Positions 11,097 through 22,855 of a DNA stretch of 64,000 nt are shown here, one piece after another. The notes beneath the pieces are model-generated. The model did no database searches. It was not told where the DNA came from and saw only the letters and a program-made list of their open reading frames with translations. The stretch spans positions 36,012,963-36,076,962 of the forward strand of contig CM064421.1 of NCBI GenBank assembly GCA_032690845.1, read 5' to 3'. The position numbers were made by a program, and so were the translations under genes. This DNA comes from Eleusine coracana subsp. coracana. Lineage: Eukaryota > Streptophyta > Magnoliopsida > Poales > Poaceae. How positions within the stretch are numbered: position 1 is the stretch's first letter; each line of letters opens with the position of its first letter.

Positions 11097-12384
11097 AGAC
11101 GACTGGTAGTCTATGGAAACATTTCCATGTTAGGCCTGACTCAAGTAGGAGGAAAAAAGAAACTTATCGCCTGATTGAATCAATCAAAGATTGAGGAGGA
11201 TTGGATCATCTTTCAAGAACAACGGAGTCCTCAGAAATCAGGATTGCAAGTTCACAACTTACCAATGTATCGAAACCGGCATCGCTCGATTCAGTGCTGT
11301 GATTGGTGGCAACGATCTCCGCTTGACGCATTGGCGAGGTGTGTCCTGATGGAGGTGCAATGCTTGTGGGCGTAGAAGGCGGCGACCGGATCGCCGGCCA
11401 TATACTCGTGTTCGGGAAAGATTTCTTGTTGTCGTTCTAGTTAGGAAACTCTGAACGTAAATAAGGCAGATTCTCCTTGTCATCACCGGATTTTTTTTTT
11501 GTTTATTGGCGTTGTTTTTCCCTCTAAACAATCCTGCACACATTTGTAGAAGTTCAAGCACAAATCAAAGTTCATTAAGGCCCTAACGGTTAGACAATCG
11601 TCCACCAAAAAAGTAAACATAGATTCCTACTACCTGGGTCTGCCCTTTTCATCTGATCGCCAATGGGGCTGTCACTTTCCTGCCGCTTAACAGAGCACCG
11701 AACAATGGAGGGTTCGTCTCACCAATGACGGCGAACGACGAAGGCCGCGAGAAATTTTCGTGATGCGTGATCCCTCACCTTAGGGAAGTCCAAAGCAGGA
11801 AATACGTGATGCGTAAGTCCTCATCTTAGGGAAGTCCAAAGCAGGAAAAAGGGAAATAATTATTACTCATGTTCCCTCGTCTTAGGAAGGCCAAATTCTG
11901 CATGTTGGGACGTCGGTACATGCGTGTGGTAGACTCGGGGTGAGTGTAAAAAGAATAAATTTCGCCGACGACACACAACTAATTAGGTGTCATTGAGGTG
12001 AAGGATTTCCTTCAACCAAACATCCTGCCGTTGGATGTTATGGGACTAATTTAATCCGAGCGTGAAGATTGCTGGGTATAGAAATTATATGGTGAGTAGA
12101 TTGATCGCAGGGATTCGTTCTTTATTAGTTTAGATTATGATCTTTGCTCTGACATGACAACAGTATATAACATGTCATACAATTATTACCAAGCAAAGCA
12201 GATATGCATGCATAGGAGGGGAACTGGGAAACAAAATCCTTGGATTTTATTATAACACAATAATGAGATCCTGAAAATTGTAGAAGCACAGGAGCCAGAA
12301 AGAAAGTGCTGACTGGGAAAATGCTGGATCCATCTTCAGAAAGCTACCTCTTCAGAAATGACCTCTATATATAATAATAATACT
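11097..12384. other. Intergenic stretch with one tandem duplication
   Basis: No gene seen. A ~46-bp unit beginning CGTGATGCGT and containing TTAGGGAAGTCCAAAGCAGG is present twice in tandem (11759-11804 and 11805-11849), with a third partial echo (TCTTAGGAAGGCC) at about 11880. The last 150 bases are probably the 3' UTR of the F-box gene. Confidence 0.5.
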
Positions 12385-13701
12385 CTAGAAAATGTGTAAT
12401 GCTGAATCCATCTTCCTGGGATTTGGATTGATCAGCATAGGAGCCAGACAGTTGGACCAAGGCCGAGAAATTATAATTTCATCAATGCTGTTGTTGCCAC
12501 AGTTAAGGATTCCGATATTAATGCGATAACCCCACTGACAGGTAAAGACCACGCCCTCAGCATCATGTGTGAAGTACACATGATTCGGTTTCAGCTGCGG
12601 ATACTCCTCAGCACGGGAACAAATCGATTGGTTTCTCCCAAGAAACAATACATGGCCATCCAAGCTATCTATCTGCACTGGTTTTTTGGTCACGGTACAG
12701 AATTTATATATTTCCATCCACTTCATATTGTTCTTAAACCTTTTTTGGTGCCAATGCTCATCCTCTTTTATCCAAACATGTGGTCGCCAAACTTGCAATA
12801 GATCACCCCATGGAGCCTGAACATTGTAAAATTGCATACCCCCACAATGACTATTTACCCTGTCCATAACTATCTTTGTTGTAACTACACACCCACTGAG
12901 ATCGAAAGAGAGAATTTCACCGTACGATGTCACTGCATATAACAGACCATCCTTGTATATGCAGTCCTGAAAATGGGTGCGAAATGTCAGCCGGGTCCAC
13001 TTGTCATCCCCTAACCTAGCAAATACAAGCTGTCCATAAGGGTTGTGGATAAACACCAGGATATATCTTCCTGAAGACGTCTCGTAAAACACAATCGCCT
13101 TAAGATGAAAGTAATTCCGCAGCTCGCCAAGATCAAGTGTTACGAGCCGCTGTATAATAACTGATCCTGCGATGTGCACCGAGTACCGATACTTACAAAT
13201 TGCACCTCCATCGTCATAAACGGGTTTCACCTGCTCAATGGTGATCATCGATGGCAGAGCAATCTGTTCACAAGTGATTGGATTGACAAGGTGCATTTCA
13301 GAACGCTCATCAACAGTGACCAGCCACCCATGTGAGGACCCGATCAGATACCTTCTATGGATGGGTGGCTCCGGGAGAGTTAAACTGTAGGTCCTCTTCT
13401 CGGCAAGGCTGTAGAGGCAAGCAACATTCTCGCCAGCTGAGTCCGAAGTGTAGAGGAGGCATGGCGTCTGCGACTGTTTGTACTGCCCACTGTTGCATAG
13501 GCTTGTGTATGCGGAGTTCCAGGAGGAGCAGACAGAGCCCGCACGCACGAGGTCAGTGATCTCCAAAAGGGCAAATATATCCATGAGGATTTCACGCGGC
13601 AGCTCTGGTGATTTTCCAGCAGTGATGTCCATCAGTGGTGGATGAGCATGTGCGCCAGACCCGGCCGGAGACAGATCCGTCGACCTCCCCGTCCCTGTCA
13701 T
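12385..13701 (-). CDS. F-box protein with DUF295 C-terminal domain
   Basis: A single-exon gene of 438 aa, intact from ATG to TAG. Residues about 31-70 form an F-box (SPELPREILMDIFALLEITD, then VCSSWNSAYTSL), which in this family binds SKP1 and makes the protein the substrate receptor of an SCF ubiquitin ligase. The rest (about 90-420) matches the plant DUF295/KIB1-like beta-propeller-type domain by its features: SSHGWLVTVDE, LVNPITCEQIALPS, YDDGGAICKYRYSVH, YAVTSYGEILSFDL and a late HVYFTHD. Such genes are numerous and fast-evolving in grasses; targets are mostly unknown. There are no disruptions, and GC content is ordinary for a grass single-exon gene. The class assignment is firm; the individual function is not. 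Confidence 0.9.
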   Translation of the reverse strand: MTGTGRSTDLSPAGSGAHAHPPLMDITAGKSPELPREILMDIFALLEITDLVRAGSVCSSWNSAYTSLCNSGQYKQSQTPCLLYTSDSAGENVACLYSLAEKRTYSLTLPEPPIHRRYLIGSSHGWLVTVDERSEMHLVNPITCEQIALPSMITIEQVKPVYDDGGAICKYRYSVHIAGSVIIQRLVTLDLGELRNYFHLKAIVFYETSSGRYILVFIHNPYGQLVFARLGDDKWTRLTFRTHFQDCIYKDGLLYAVTSYGEILSFDLSGCVVTTKIVMDRVNSHCGGMQFYNVQAPWGDLLQVWRPHVWIKEDEHWHQKRFKNNMKWMEIYKFCTVTKKPVQIDSLDGHVLFLGRNQSICSRAEEYPQLKPNHVYFTHDAEGVVFTCQWGYRINIGILNCGNNSIDEIIISRPWSNCLAPMLINPNPRKMDSALHIF

Positions 13702-16077
13702 GGTTTAAGCTGCTCTTGTGAGGCCGTGAGGGAAGGATTAGAAGGACCGGCGGAATCGGCTGGAGAGACCGGCGGCGGCGGATCAGGTTGGACCTCGAGC
13801 TCGTCGGTGGCCGGCCGCTTGGGAGCTGCTAGGTCTCGACTCGATTACCTTTCTGTAGGCTTGGGAGCTGAATTTGTTGCTGGGCTGGGCCTCTCCAATG
13901 TACAAGACGTTGCTGGGCTGGGCATGATTCGCGAGATTTTTGTTATTTCCTTCTCATTTGTTCTTTTCTGTGGCAAGTAGAAGGAGTGTAAAAGGTAGTT
14001 GCACAGAAAATAAAGAGGAAAGAGATAGAGATAGAGGTGTATTAGAAAGAGAGAAAGGTGCATTGAAAAGTAAGAATGTTAATTATTTTAAAAAAACTGA
14101 AGCATGCTAGAATAATAATTATTTTGAGACAGAGAAAGTATTTTTTTTTGGTAAAGGATTAGTACTACACTATAGCTAGCTATCTTTCAATCCTTGTCTG
14201 ATGTGAGAAAAGGTTGTCAAGAGTGTATAGGTCTTTTCCCCGCCAACACTAGCATCGCACTATCTCTACGAGTGAGGGAGCGAGCCATTCCTTTCCAATC
14301 GTTCGCTCGGTCATGTCTCCATCTGGGGAAATCAGGTTGTCTCCTCCTCACATTCTCATACTAGCCGAGCATAATGGAATCCCTTGATAAGCAGTGATGT
14401 AGAAGAGTACCAATTGGATTGAAGCTCTATATTTGAGGGATATAAGAGGTCGCCTTTTCGAAAGCAGTCATCTCTTTCGGATTTAGGTGGTAGCTCTCTT
14501 TCAGAGGTGTTGTCGGATTCAGGTGTTCGTCTTTAGTCGACATTGTGCTCCTTGTACAGTGTAAAACTCTGCCTTCTTATTAATATAATATACGCCGGAA
14601 TTTACCGAGTCTTTTGGGGGCAAAAAAGTTGAAATTGTCTGTTCGAGTGACAGAAATGAAAACATATGAAAATGCTGATGGTCGAGGACACCATTTCTCC
14701 ATAGCCAGTCTAGCTAGCATGTAAAGCCTAATTAGAGGGCTGTGGAGCCTGGATGAAGAGCAGAGCACTAGAGTTAGGAGGTTCTCTTTCTAGCCAAATT
14801 TAATTTTGATTTCCTGACATCATTTCTCCCATCGAATCCATTCTTTCGTTTCTTTGATGGACGAGTGCTGGACGGGCAAGGACACACTCATCCAATCGTG
14901 CTTTATTGGACGCTGCTCGCTGTCCTGCATTCTGGGGTGACACCGGACGTCTCATCCTACTACTTGAGAAGGGAGGGACACCGGAGAAGTACGCAAAAGA
15001 TTTTTGGCTGCTATTTCCCATGCGTATGTTGAATGAGGAATCAAAAGTATGTGCACTATGCTTATACAGCACAGCACTAGTACTACTAGGTGTAGGGTGC
15101 ACTGTACTAGTAACTTCTTGGAGCAACAGGGAAAAGTGCTGGTATATGTGCACTCATCAACTCGACGGCGGCGGCGACAGTGCTGCGCGTGTCTCCGAGC
15201 GCTCTCAACGCCTTGGAGCCTTGCCGGTAGGGGTGATTCGCCACAGTGAAGGCCTATCTATTTTTAGGCGATCGAGTTGAGTAGTCACACCGGTGACGGA
15301 TCGAAACACCTTTCGCATCCCTGTCGCATTTGACTCTGCCCGTCACGTCTGATCACCTGCACTGCACTCACTTCCTCCAACAGTGCGACGGCAGCATATG
15401 CACGCGTCGCTCGTAGAATCTGTGGATGGCACTAGTTCTAACCTGTTCCACTTTCAATTCGGTGCATGCATCCATTGCATCGTCGATGGATCAGTAGCAG
15501 ACGCCGTCACCCGTGCGTGCGTGGAAATCACGCCAAAATTTCGCAGGAAAATTGCGCCGGCGTCAAAACCCGGCGGGTGCAGGCGCCGGCAGTGCCAACA
15601 ACCGTCGCACGTTTGCCGGTTTCCTGAGTCGCACTCAGTGTCACTGGCGAATTTCCATTCCCAACCGCCTGAGTGAGTCATCAAATAGGTGAAGTCGTGG
15701 CAGATTCGAGTTCCTGATGGACTGCTAATTACTGCTACCTGTTGACGATGCATTCTCATCCAACGCACGTTGAAAAAGTGCAAAGGCAAAACGATCCACG
15801 TTTTGTCAGCTTATTACCTCAGCGAGAGGTCAGCAGATTCATCAGAGCGTCACAAGCCATGCATCTAAAACAAAGCTAATTGATTACTTCCTCCATATTT
15901 TTATTATTAACGTTAAGAGGAAGCTTTCAAAGTATTTTTTAGAGGTAATATAGTTGGTCAAAAATATTAGTTTACAGAGGTGGTATATCTGTTTTGGAAA
16001 TCTGAAGAGGCCCTTTTTCTGACGACGCAACAATCTATCCATTTTTTTTTTTGGTATGGAGCTGCTGTGTGGATATA
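13702..16077. other. Intergenic stretch: F-box promoter side and MITE scraps
   Basis: No gene seen. The first ~150 bases are GC-rich and are probably the 5' UTR and promoter of the F-box gene. At about 14120-14150, TAATTATTTTGAGACAGAGA followed by AAGTA resembles one end of a Stowaway-like MITE, without a partner nearby. At 15890-15960, CTTCCTCCATATTTTTATTA resembles another MITE end. Short open frames at 14.9-15.7 kb look random. Confidence 0.4.
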
Positions 16078-16305
16078 CTTCTCCGTTTTTAAATTATTAT
16101 CGTCATTGATTTTTTTTGTTAACTTTGATCATTTATTTATTTAAAAAATTTTAATAAATATTATATATATTATAATAATTTGTTTTATCATCAAAGAAAA
16201 TTAAAAAATAATTTAAAATTTTACATATTTTAAATAAGACGAATGGTTAAAGTTAACTAGAAAAGTCAACGACGACAACAATTTAAGAACGAAGAACGGT
16301 GAAAG
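16078..16305. mobile_element. Stowaway-type MITE (Tc1/mariner class)
   Basis: A 228-bp AT-rich unit with long inverted ends. The left end reads CTTCTCCGTTTTTAAATTAT and the right end, reverse-complemented, reads CTTTCACCGTTCTTCGTTCT then TAAATTGTTGTCGTCGTTGA; the similarity goes on inward through GTTAACTTTGATCATT versus GTTAACTTTAACCATT. TA lies on both sides (16076-16077 and 16306-16307), the target duplication of this class. It has no coding capacity, and the ends have diverged, so it is an old insertion. Confidence 0.85.
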
Positions 16306-16307
16306 TA

Positions 16308-18371
16308 TAAAACAAAAGAAGAGATCAGCGTTGTGATAACTTAATTTTCAAAACAAACAGTGTGATTTTGAATAATTGAATCGGACAAGCTAGTCCCCGG
16401 TTTTTATGGAATAATTGTACGGCCATACTTGAAATATCCTGGACTTAGAGCCCTGCCACATTAGACGTCAAGGGAAACATTTTGAGTAGCTTATTGATCT
16501 CGTGACACGAATCAAGCTCAGTTTCGTCAGAAAAATAGTCTTCTGTTTAACTCGTGACACGAATCAAGGACACAACACTAGAAAAGAACGGGAAGTCCTC
16601 GCTTTGCACGAATGTGTATTCCTTGAGCACCCGGAAAGCCATAACAACTTTTGTAAATTAGATTTTTTTTTAAAAAAAAAGAGAGCTTCACAAGTCAGGT
16701 TAACTTTTGAAGTTAATAGTCGTCAAATGATGTAGAGGCTGGAACCCCATTCCATTATTTTATCTTAATAAAACCTTTGGAGCTAACCGATCGCCGGTCT
16801 CTTCAGAGTTCAAATTACGTTGCATGGATGCCTTTCACCAATCACTAGGTGGCGAACTTAGATTGATATCCTTGACCTTATAATGTTTTATTTATCTTGG
16901 ATGATTTCGATTTGACACTAATAAAAATGTTCGGGTGGTCTGCAACTGGTGGTGTATATTTTATTTTTGTTTTTGAACTCGCAACTGGTGGTGCAGGTAA
17001 CTCGGCGGCGTGTGTAAGCGTGCAAGTTGCATGAAAAGTTTTGGATTTTCGGCCGGTCTACGTCGTCCAAGATGACAACTTTGCGGTCGTAGGTGCAGGA
17101 AAATTGTGGGTTTCGAAATAAAATACTACACTAAATTCATCGCAATCCACCGTGCAAGGGAAAAGACGAAAACCTTTCATGCATGCATGGGCGCATGGCT
17201 TATTACTAGAGTTCAGTTCAAACCGGCTTCTCGGTGATTGGCTTTAACCGACCATGATGGGTCAAGCCAAGTTCACCAGAACGAAATGCCGCATGATGTT
17301 TGATGAAACGGAACCCTGGTCTTTGGGGGAAAAAAAAGGAGAAGAAATGAAGCCTTGTGTCCAGAACAACAGGAATGATACGAAGCATCGATCGGCGGCG
17401 GCAGATTCTCAAATCTTGCTCCGCTGTAGCAGCAGCAGCTGGCTTCAGACGATTCTCCTTTCAAAAAGCAAGAACCATCCACGTCGCTAGCGTCCAGCAG
17501 GACCCCCTGTGCCGTACTACTAGATAGCAGCCACCGGCGCCGTGCATCTAGTGTAGTATACGGGGGAAAAAAAAGGACGAGTCACAACTCACAGGCAGAG
17601 AGACATGACAATGCAGGCTGTTTTTCTGAAGAAGGAAGTTTCAGAGAAGAATGGAAGGGGTGCTGTAGAAGAGTGTGAAGCAACAGTAGAATGGCCGCCG
17701 CAGAAACAATGGAAACAAAATGATGAGGCCATGAGAGAGGAGGAGGACAATGCGATGCGAGGGGATGGAAATGATTGGAGGGGCGCACGGCTGCGTGGGG
17801 CGGACGTGGACTGCTCGGCTCTTTCCGTGCCGCGCCAGATCGGAACAAGCCATAAAGCAGCAGAGGAAGGAATCCGCCCTGTTTTGTTCGAGGCCGGCCA
17901 TCCATCCTTGTGTCCTCCTCTCGCCATCTTCTTCGTCTTCACACATACTGCACGGGCCGATGGATACGTAGATACAGTAGCAAACGAGAAGAAGCCGAGC
18001 CACAATTTGTAGCTAATCAGGTCGGGTTGGACTGGACCACGACCGCTGCTGCGGTTGCCACTAACTCTACTGCGCTAGCAACCGCCGGGCTGCTGGTATT
18101 TAGCCGCCACCCACTCACGAATTCCATCTGCTCTTCTCTGCTCTTTTCTTCTTGTTGCGTGTCGCGGCACGTAGGGGGGGCCATAAACTTTGGCTTCTCC
18201 TCTTCACATTCCTCCCCTCATCAGCGCTGTATTACATACACACTGCCTGAGAAGCCGTTGTGATATCCTAATTCCTTCTCATAGTCGTCAGAGTTGTTGT
18301 TGCTGTTTGGTCGCTCCTACCCTGTCTGCTCTTCTCTGCGTTGTTGTTGTTGCTGACCGGCCGGAGACAGC
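16308..18371. other. Intergenic stretch and HMA-gene promoter / 5' UTR
   Basis: No gene supported. Bases 17.2-18.0 kb are open in several frames on both strands but with no family resemblance or splice logic. The last ~270 bases are pyrimidine-rich (CTGCTCTTCTCTGCTC) and probably hold the transcription start and 5' UTR of the HMA-domain gene; TATTTAG at about 18097 is a weak TATA candidate. Confidence 0.4.
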
Positions 18372-19378
18372 ATGTCGAAGGTGAGGATTCATTCCTGTTC
18401 TTGTTCGATGCATACAACATCATGGTTGTGCTCCTCTTTCTTTCTTTCCTTCTTTTTTTCCTTCTTCTTCTGATCATTGAAAGCAAATGGCTGTGCTCCT
18501 CTTGGAACGACTTATGATCAAAATCGAAAACTGCTCCCACCTTTACCCTTTGTTCAGGTGTTGTTTTTTGTCGTGTTGGTCACCCGTCACATTGTCTGCT
18601 GCTTTCCTCTTTGATTTGATTCCTCTGCTTGCAGCCAGAGCATCTGATACTGATTGTTGACATGCGCAGAAAATTGTGGTGAAGCTGGATTTGCATGACA
18701 ACAAGGACAAGCAGAAGGCCATGAAGGCCGTCTCCGTGCTCGTCGGTACGTATCACCCACACACACTCTACTGAATGTGATATAGAGTTCATGATTCTGA
18801 ACAATCAATTGGTCTTGTGGTCGCTCTCGCCAGGCATCGACACCATCTCCGTGGACATGGCGTCGCGCAAGATGACGGTGATCGGCACGGTGGACCCGGT
18901 GAACGTGGTGAGCAAGCTGCGCAAGTCGTGGGCGGCGCAGCTCGACTCGGTGGGCCCGGCCAAGGAGCCCGAGAAGAAGGAGGAGAAGAAGGAAGGAGAG
19001 GCCAAGAAGGAAGAGGGAGGAGACGGGAAGAAGGAAGGCGAGGCCAAGAAGGAAGGCGATGCCAAGAAGGAGGAGGGAGGAGACGGCAAGAAGGACGGCG
19101 ACGGCAAGAAGGAGGAAGGCGACAAGAAGGAGGGTGAGGCCAATAAGAAGGACGGCGGCGGCGGCGGCGAGAAGAAGGTGATGCCGATGCCGATGCAGAT
19201 GCCGCCGATGCACCAGCTGCCGCCGCAGTATATGAACATGATCACGGCGGACTACATGAACCAGTACCACCGCCCGCCGCCGCCGCCGGTGTACCCGTAC
19301 GCGCCGCCGCCGCCGCAGTACTACTACGTGCGGAACATGAGCATGGAGGAGAACCCAAACTCCTGCGCCATCTGCTGA
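18372..19378 (+). CDS. HMA-domain isoprenylated plant protein (HIPP-like), cysteine-free metal site
   Basis: Three exons, 18372-18380, 18670-18745 and 18834-19378, with GT-AG introns, give 209 aa. Exon 1 encodes only Met-Ser-Lys. Residues 4-70 form a small HMA (ferredoxin-like) domain: KIVVKLDLHDNKDKQKAM, then VGIDTISVDMASRKMTV and VSKLRKSWAA. The usual metal-binding CxxC is absent, so copper or zinc transfer is unlikely. Residues about 77-140 are Lys/Glu/Gly-rich repeats (KKEGEAKKE), followed by a Met/Pro/Tyr-rich tail and a terminal CAIC box, which suggests farnesylation and membrane attachment. HMA domains of this degenerate type in grasses are known targets of blast-fungus effectors and are the source of domains integrated into some NLR receptors; whether this one is a target is inference. 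Confidence 0.88.
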
Positions 19379-22314
19379 AGTTTCTCTTTTGCGCTGCTGC
19401 ACCTGCTTGAGGTACAGGCGTACGTCGTCCGGGCTCGATCCATCATCATTCTCGTGTATATTCCCGCGTAATTATGAGACAAAAAAAAGAAGAAGAAGAG
19501 AGACTACTACTACGTACGTAATTCTGTAACTGGAACTATTTTGTGATGCTACGTGCTGCCTGCCCTATAGTGCGCGCTGCCGCAGTCATCTCTTTCTTCC
19601 AAGCAAAGAGAGATCGACGAGAGGCAGAACGAAAGGGAGTGATCAGTAGCCATGGCTGGGAGAGGAGGGAGGAATCTGCGGTGCATGATGGGTGGGCGGT
19701 CATGCAACCATGTGGGGCTGTTGAGACTCTGCTTTCTAGCAAAGGATCATTAGTGCCACGATTATATAATCTTGGCATTTTGTCAGGCACTTGTTGCTAG
19801 GCGCATGTGTAGCATCAGTGATGTACAGATTGTTCGCGTTTCATAATTTTGGACTATATGTTTTCTCTCAAATGAAAATTTTCCGGACCAGACATAGAAA
19901 CTTGGAGCTGGTGGAGGGAGATCTCCAGGTCGTACAATTCTAGTCTGTGGGAATAAAAATCATGGCCGTTTGACAAGCTGGATGCACAGGACACTCTGTT
20001 CTTCGTCCGACTCATGTTCAGTTTGATGAACCATGCCATGCATGCACGAGGCGTGTTTTTTTTTATTTTCGTTTTGATGCACGTGCTGCTCATGTTGTTT
20101 GCATTCAACGGCAACAGGAAATCGTCGGTGACATTGAATTTCTGAAGAAAGGACGAAGCCAAATCCGTATAACCTGGAATATCGGTTCAACTTCAACATG
20201 TGACTGTCAGCCATATGAGAGGACTAGCATAATTCCGGCGCGAGAATAAGAATGTAGTTAAGTAGGTAAAATCACGTCAGAAATGAGGAAAAATTGACCA
20301 TGACAATGAACCAGCAGCAGCAAGAAGCATGCACGCCGACGCAGCTCAATGGAGTGCTGAATATACTTTTTGGAAGATGTCGTCAGATGTTGGGCGCAAT
20401 GAGGTAATCACGTTTGACACGTCTCTCTTTCTCCTGACTGCGCAACAACACCGGCTACCTAAATCACTTGCTGCTCTAATCCACCACCTTTGCAGCACTG
20501 AAGAAGAAGAAGAATAAAAGCAGTTTCGTCACCAATGAGCAAAAGGCCTCCATTTTTTTGTTTTCAATATGGAAAGAAACAGCCAGCCAGCCACAGAAAT
20601 CTTGAAAACTTTCAGTAGAAATACTGCATCACTGCCTCCCTTTCCTCCGGTTGTATCAGCACCGAACTTCTACCACATACACCGCACGCTACTGGACAGT
20701 GGACTACCGGTCAGCCAGCACTTCATCGCACGCTTGTTCTGGAACCTCGCAAAACCGGCAATTAAAAACGGTTACCCAAAAGTAGTCTTTTGTGATCTTA
20801 AGCCAGCTACAACTTGCAATCCGCGTTTGTAGTTTATAGGTAAACAACAAAATACAAGGGCTGGGAAGAGGTGGGTAGCATTTTAATTCTCCAACCTGAC
20901 GAGACTGTGTTTAGCAGGATAGCGGCTGTGACGTCGAATTTGCATCTGGATCGTCTGGAGTTTGCAGCCAATGCAATATTCTCCGAGCGAGCCAGGTAGG
21001 TGTCGTAAACCTCCCGTCATTTTCGTCAAAAATTTCGGTGAGAATGAGTTGGATGATCCCGACGTCTGTACCGCCCCCTGACGCCAGCCGGTCCTCTCAG
21101 GCACCGGCAGCTACTTGAATCCCCAAAAGCGCCTCAACAGTTATCCAAAGGCGACGTGCGCAACTGTAACCATGCCTTCAATCATCAACCCATGATTTCT
21201 GCTATCTGTAGAGGCGATCGATATAAGATAAAACTTTTTTTTTTTGATAGGATATAAGATAAAAACTGGTCGATGAGGCCGTGTTCTGCAACTGGTACAA
21301 GAAGGAGATGAGAACTTCTCTTCCTTGTTTCTGGTTTCGTCACCTGGCGTCAGGAACAGCGGCGAGTCGGAGAAACGGATGGACCAATGCGTGTGCAGGC
21401 GTGCGATCCGGTGGCCGGTGGCGATGGCGACGGGCGCCATGGAATTAAAGAAAACCAAGCTACTCCCGGCTGCGGGTTTTAACAACCGCACCACCTGCCG
21501 CTACTCTCGCTGTCACCCGGATCGGTAAGAATTTGGAATTTCACGTCGGCGTGAGCCGTGAGTACAAAATCAGCGTCTTTCGCCATCTGAAAGGGCTTTA
21601 CGCACAGAGAAGATGCCGCTGTAACAAAAAAGGTTGCTTTCAGCTGAGGCGCAGACAGACGACGGGGGCGTCACAAGAATTTAGAAGCTCCTTTGACACG
21701 CCGTTGCTGGCTCGACCACTGGCCTATCAAGCCACGGTAGAGGATATAGTGGTTGGTCGAAATGAGAACCATCTTTTGTGTCGCTGGGAATCAATGCCAT
21801 AATTTTGAATGACGACGGCTCAGTGCTGCTTAGCGAAAACTGACAGATAGCTACAAAAAGCAGAGCCACCGTGTTTCTGCTATCAATCTTGTACATATTG
21901 TAACCACCAGCTCCCGCCTTTCAGATTGCGATCATCACACTGCAACCATTTGCGAAGCAAGGATGTCCATCCAAGCAGCGTCGGATTGAATGTGACACAT
22001 ACTGATACACAGCACTTTTGAGACATCAAGGCCGATTTTGAAAGCAGCCCGTTACCTCCTCCTCTGTGTCGAGTTCTGGCACACGATTTATGAAGCTTCT
22101 GGATACCCCGTTCCGTATTTCAGGTACTTAATCGCTCGAATAAAAAAAGGTATTTTAGGTCCTCCATGGTTCACCAATCTGAGTCACTAGGGATTACAGT
22201 ACTCGCGTAATTAACCCCACACTCAGACATCCTACATTCTGGCCAAAGGCAGCAGCTACTCTGTTGCAAAGATGTGCAGAGCAGGAGGAAATCGAAGGTC
22301 ATCGATTAGCTCGC

Positions 22315-22316
<2 letters not shown>
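19379..22316. other. Intergenic stretch, nothing convincing
   Basis: The first ~170 bases are the probable 3' UTR of the HMA gene. The rest has only short, unrelated open frames and homopolymer runs (for example T10 at about 21236-21245). I see no gene, RNA gene or paired element ends. Confidence 0.4.

Positions 22317-22360
<44 letters not shown>
22317..22360. repeat. (GA)22 microsatellite
   Basis: An uninterrupted GA dinucleotide run of 44 bp. It is a likely length-polymorphic marker and makes spurious Arg-Glu and Ser-Leu open frames on the two strands. Confidence 0.95.
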
Positions 22361-22364
<4 letters not shown>

Positions 22365-22698
22365 AATTGAAGTGGCCGGGGCCGCCGAACTTCGCATCGA
22401 ACCACGTTTTCAACACCTGAATCTCCATATCCGCCCTCAAAGAGTCATTCAACGCCTTGACGCCGCGGACAAGGAACACCGAACACGGCGGCGGCGCTCT
22501 GCCCTGACGATGTTCCGCCATTGGAGCCGCAGGCGGCGCCCTGACGACGGTTCGCGGCAGGCGCGGCCGTCCGCAATTCAGAATCCGGGTGAGGAATAGC
22601 TCTCCGAGGAGTAGCGTTGCACGAATGGCGGCGGGGTTCAACTTGGTCGCCGGCTGCAGCGCGTCGTCGTTGTTGGTCGACCGGCCGAAGATTGCATC
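22361..22698. other. GC-rich intergenic stretch
   Basis: GC-rich sequence without a recognisable gene. Open frames on both strands are compositional. Confidence 0.35.
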
Positions 22699-22855
22699 TT
22701 TTACAGATAGCCCCCTATTTTTGGATCGCGGTTATTGTCCGCGATCCGATATTTTACATAAAGCATCCTATTTTGAATTGTAGTTATTATCCGCGATCCG
22801 GTATTTTACATAAAATCCCCTACTTTAAATCGCGATTAATATCCGCGATCCGAAT
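22699..22855. repeat. Three tandem ~52-bp units containing TCCGCGATCCG
   Basis: Units start at 22699, 22752 and 22804. Each has TTTTACA(T/G)A, a CCCCTA-like segment, AT(C/T)GCGGTTA-like sequence and a closing TCCGCGATCCG. The two GCGATC-containing parts of each unit are partly complementary (ATCGCGG...CCGCGAT), so each unit can fold into a small hairpin. I have seen similar phrases in grass repeats but cannot name the family. Confidence 0.8.

Noticed and set aside
18372..18745. Copper or zinc chaperone function for the HMA-domain protein
   Set aside because: The metal-binding CxxC is missing and the segment has no cysteine, so the metal role is not supported.
18587..19402. A 271-codon Arg/His/Val/Leu-rich open frame opposite the HMA gene
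   Set aside because: Antisense shadow of the Lys/Glu/Gly-rich coding repeats; no family resemblance.
22264..22641. Arg-Glu repeat protein and Ser-Leu repeat protein candidates
   Set aside because: Created by the (GA)22 microsatellite read in two directions.
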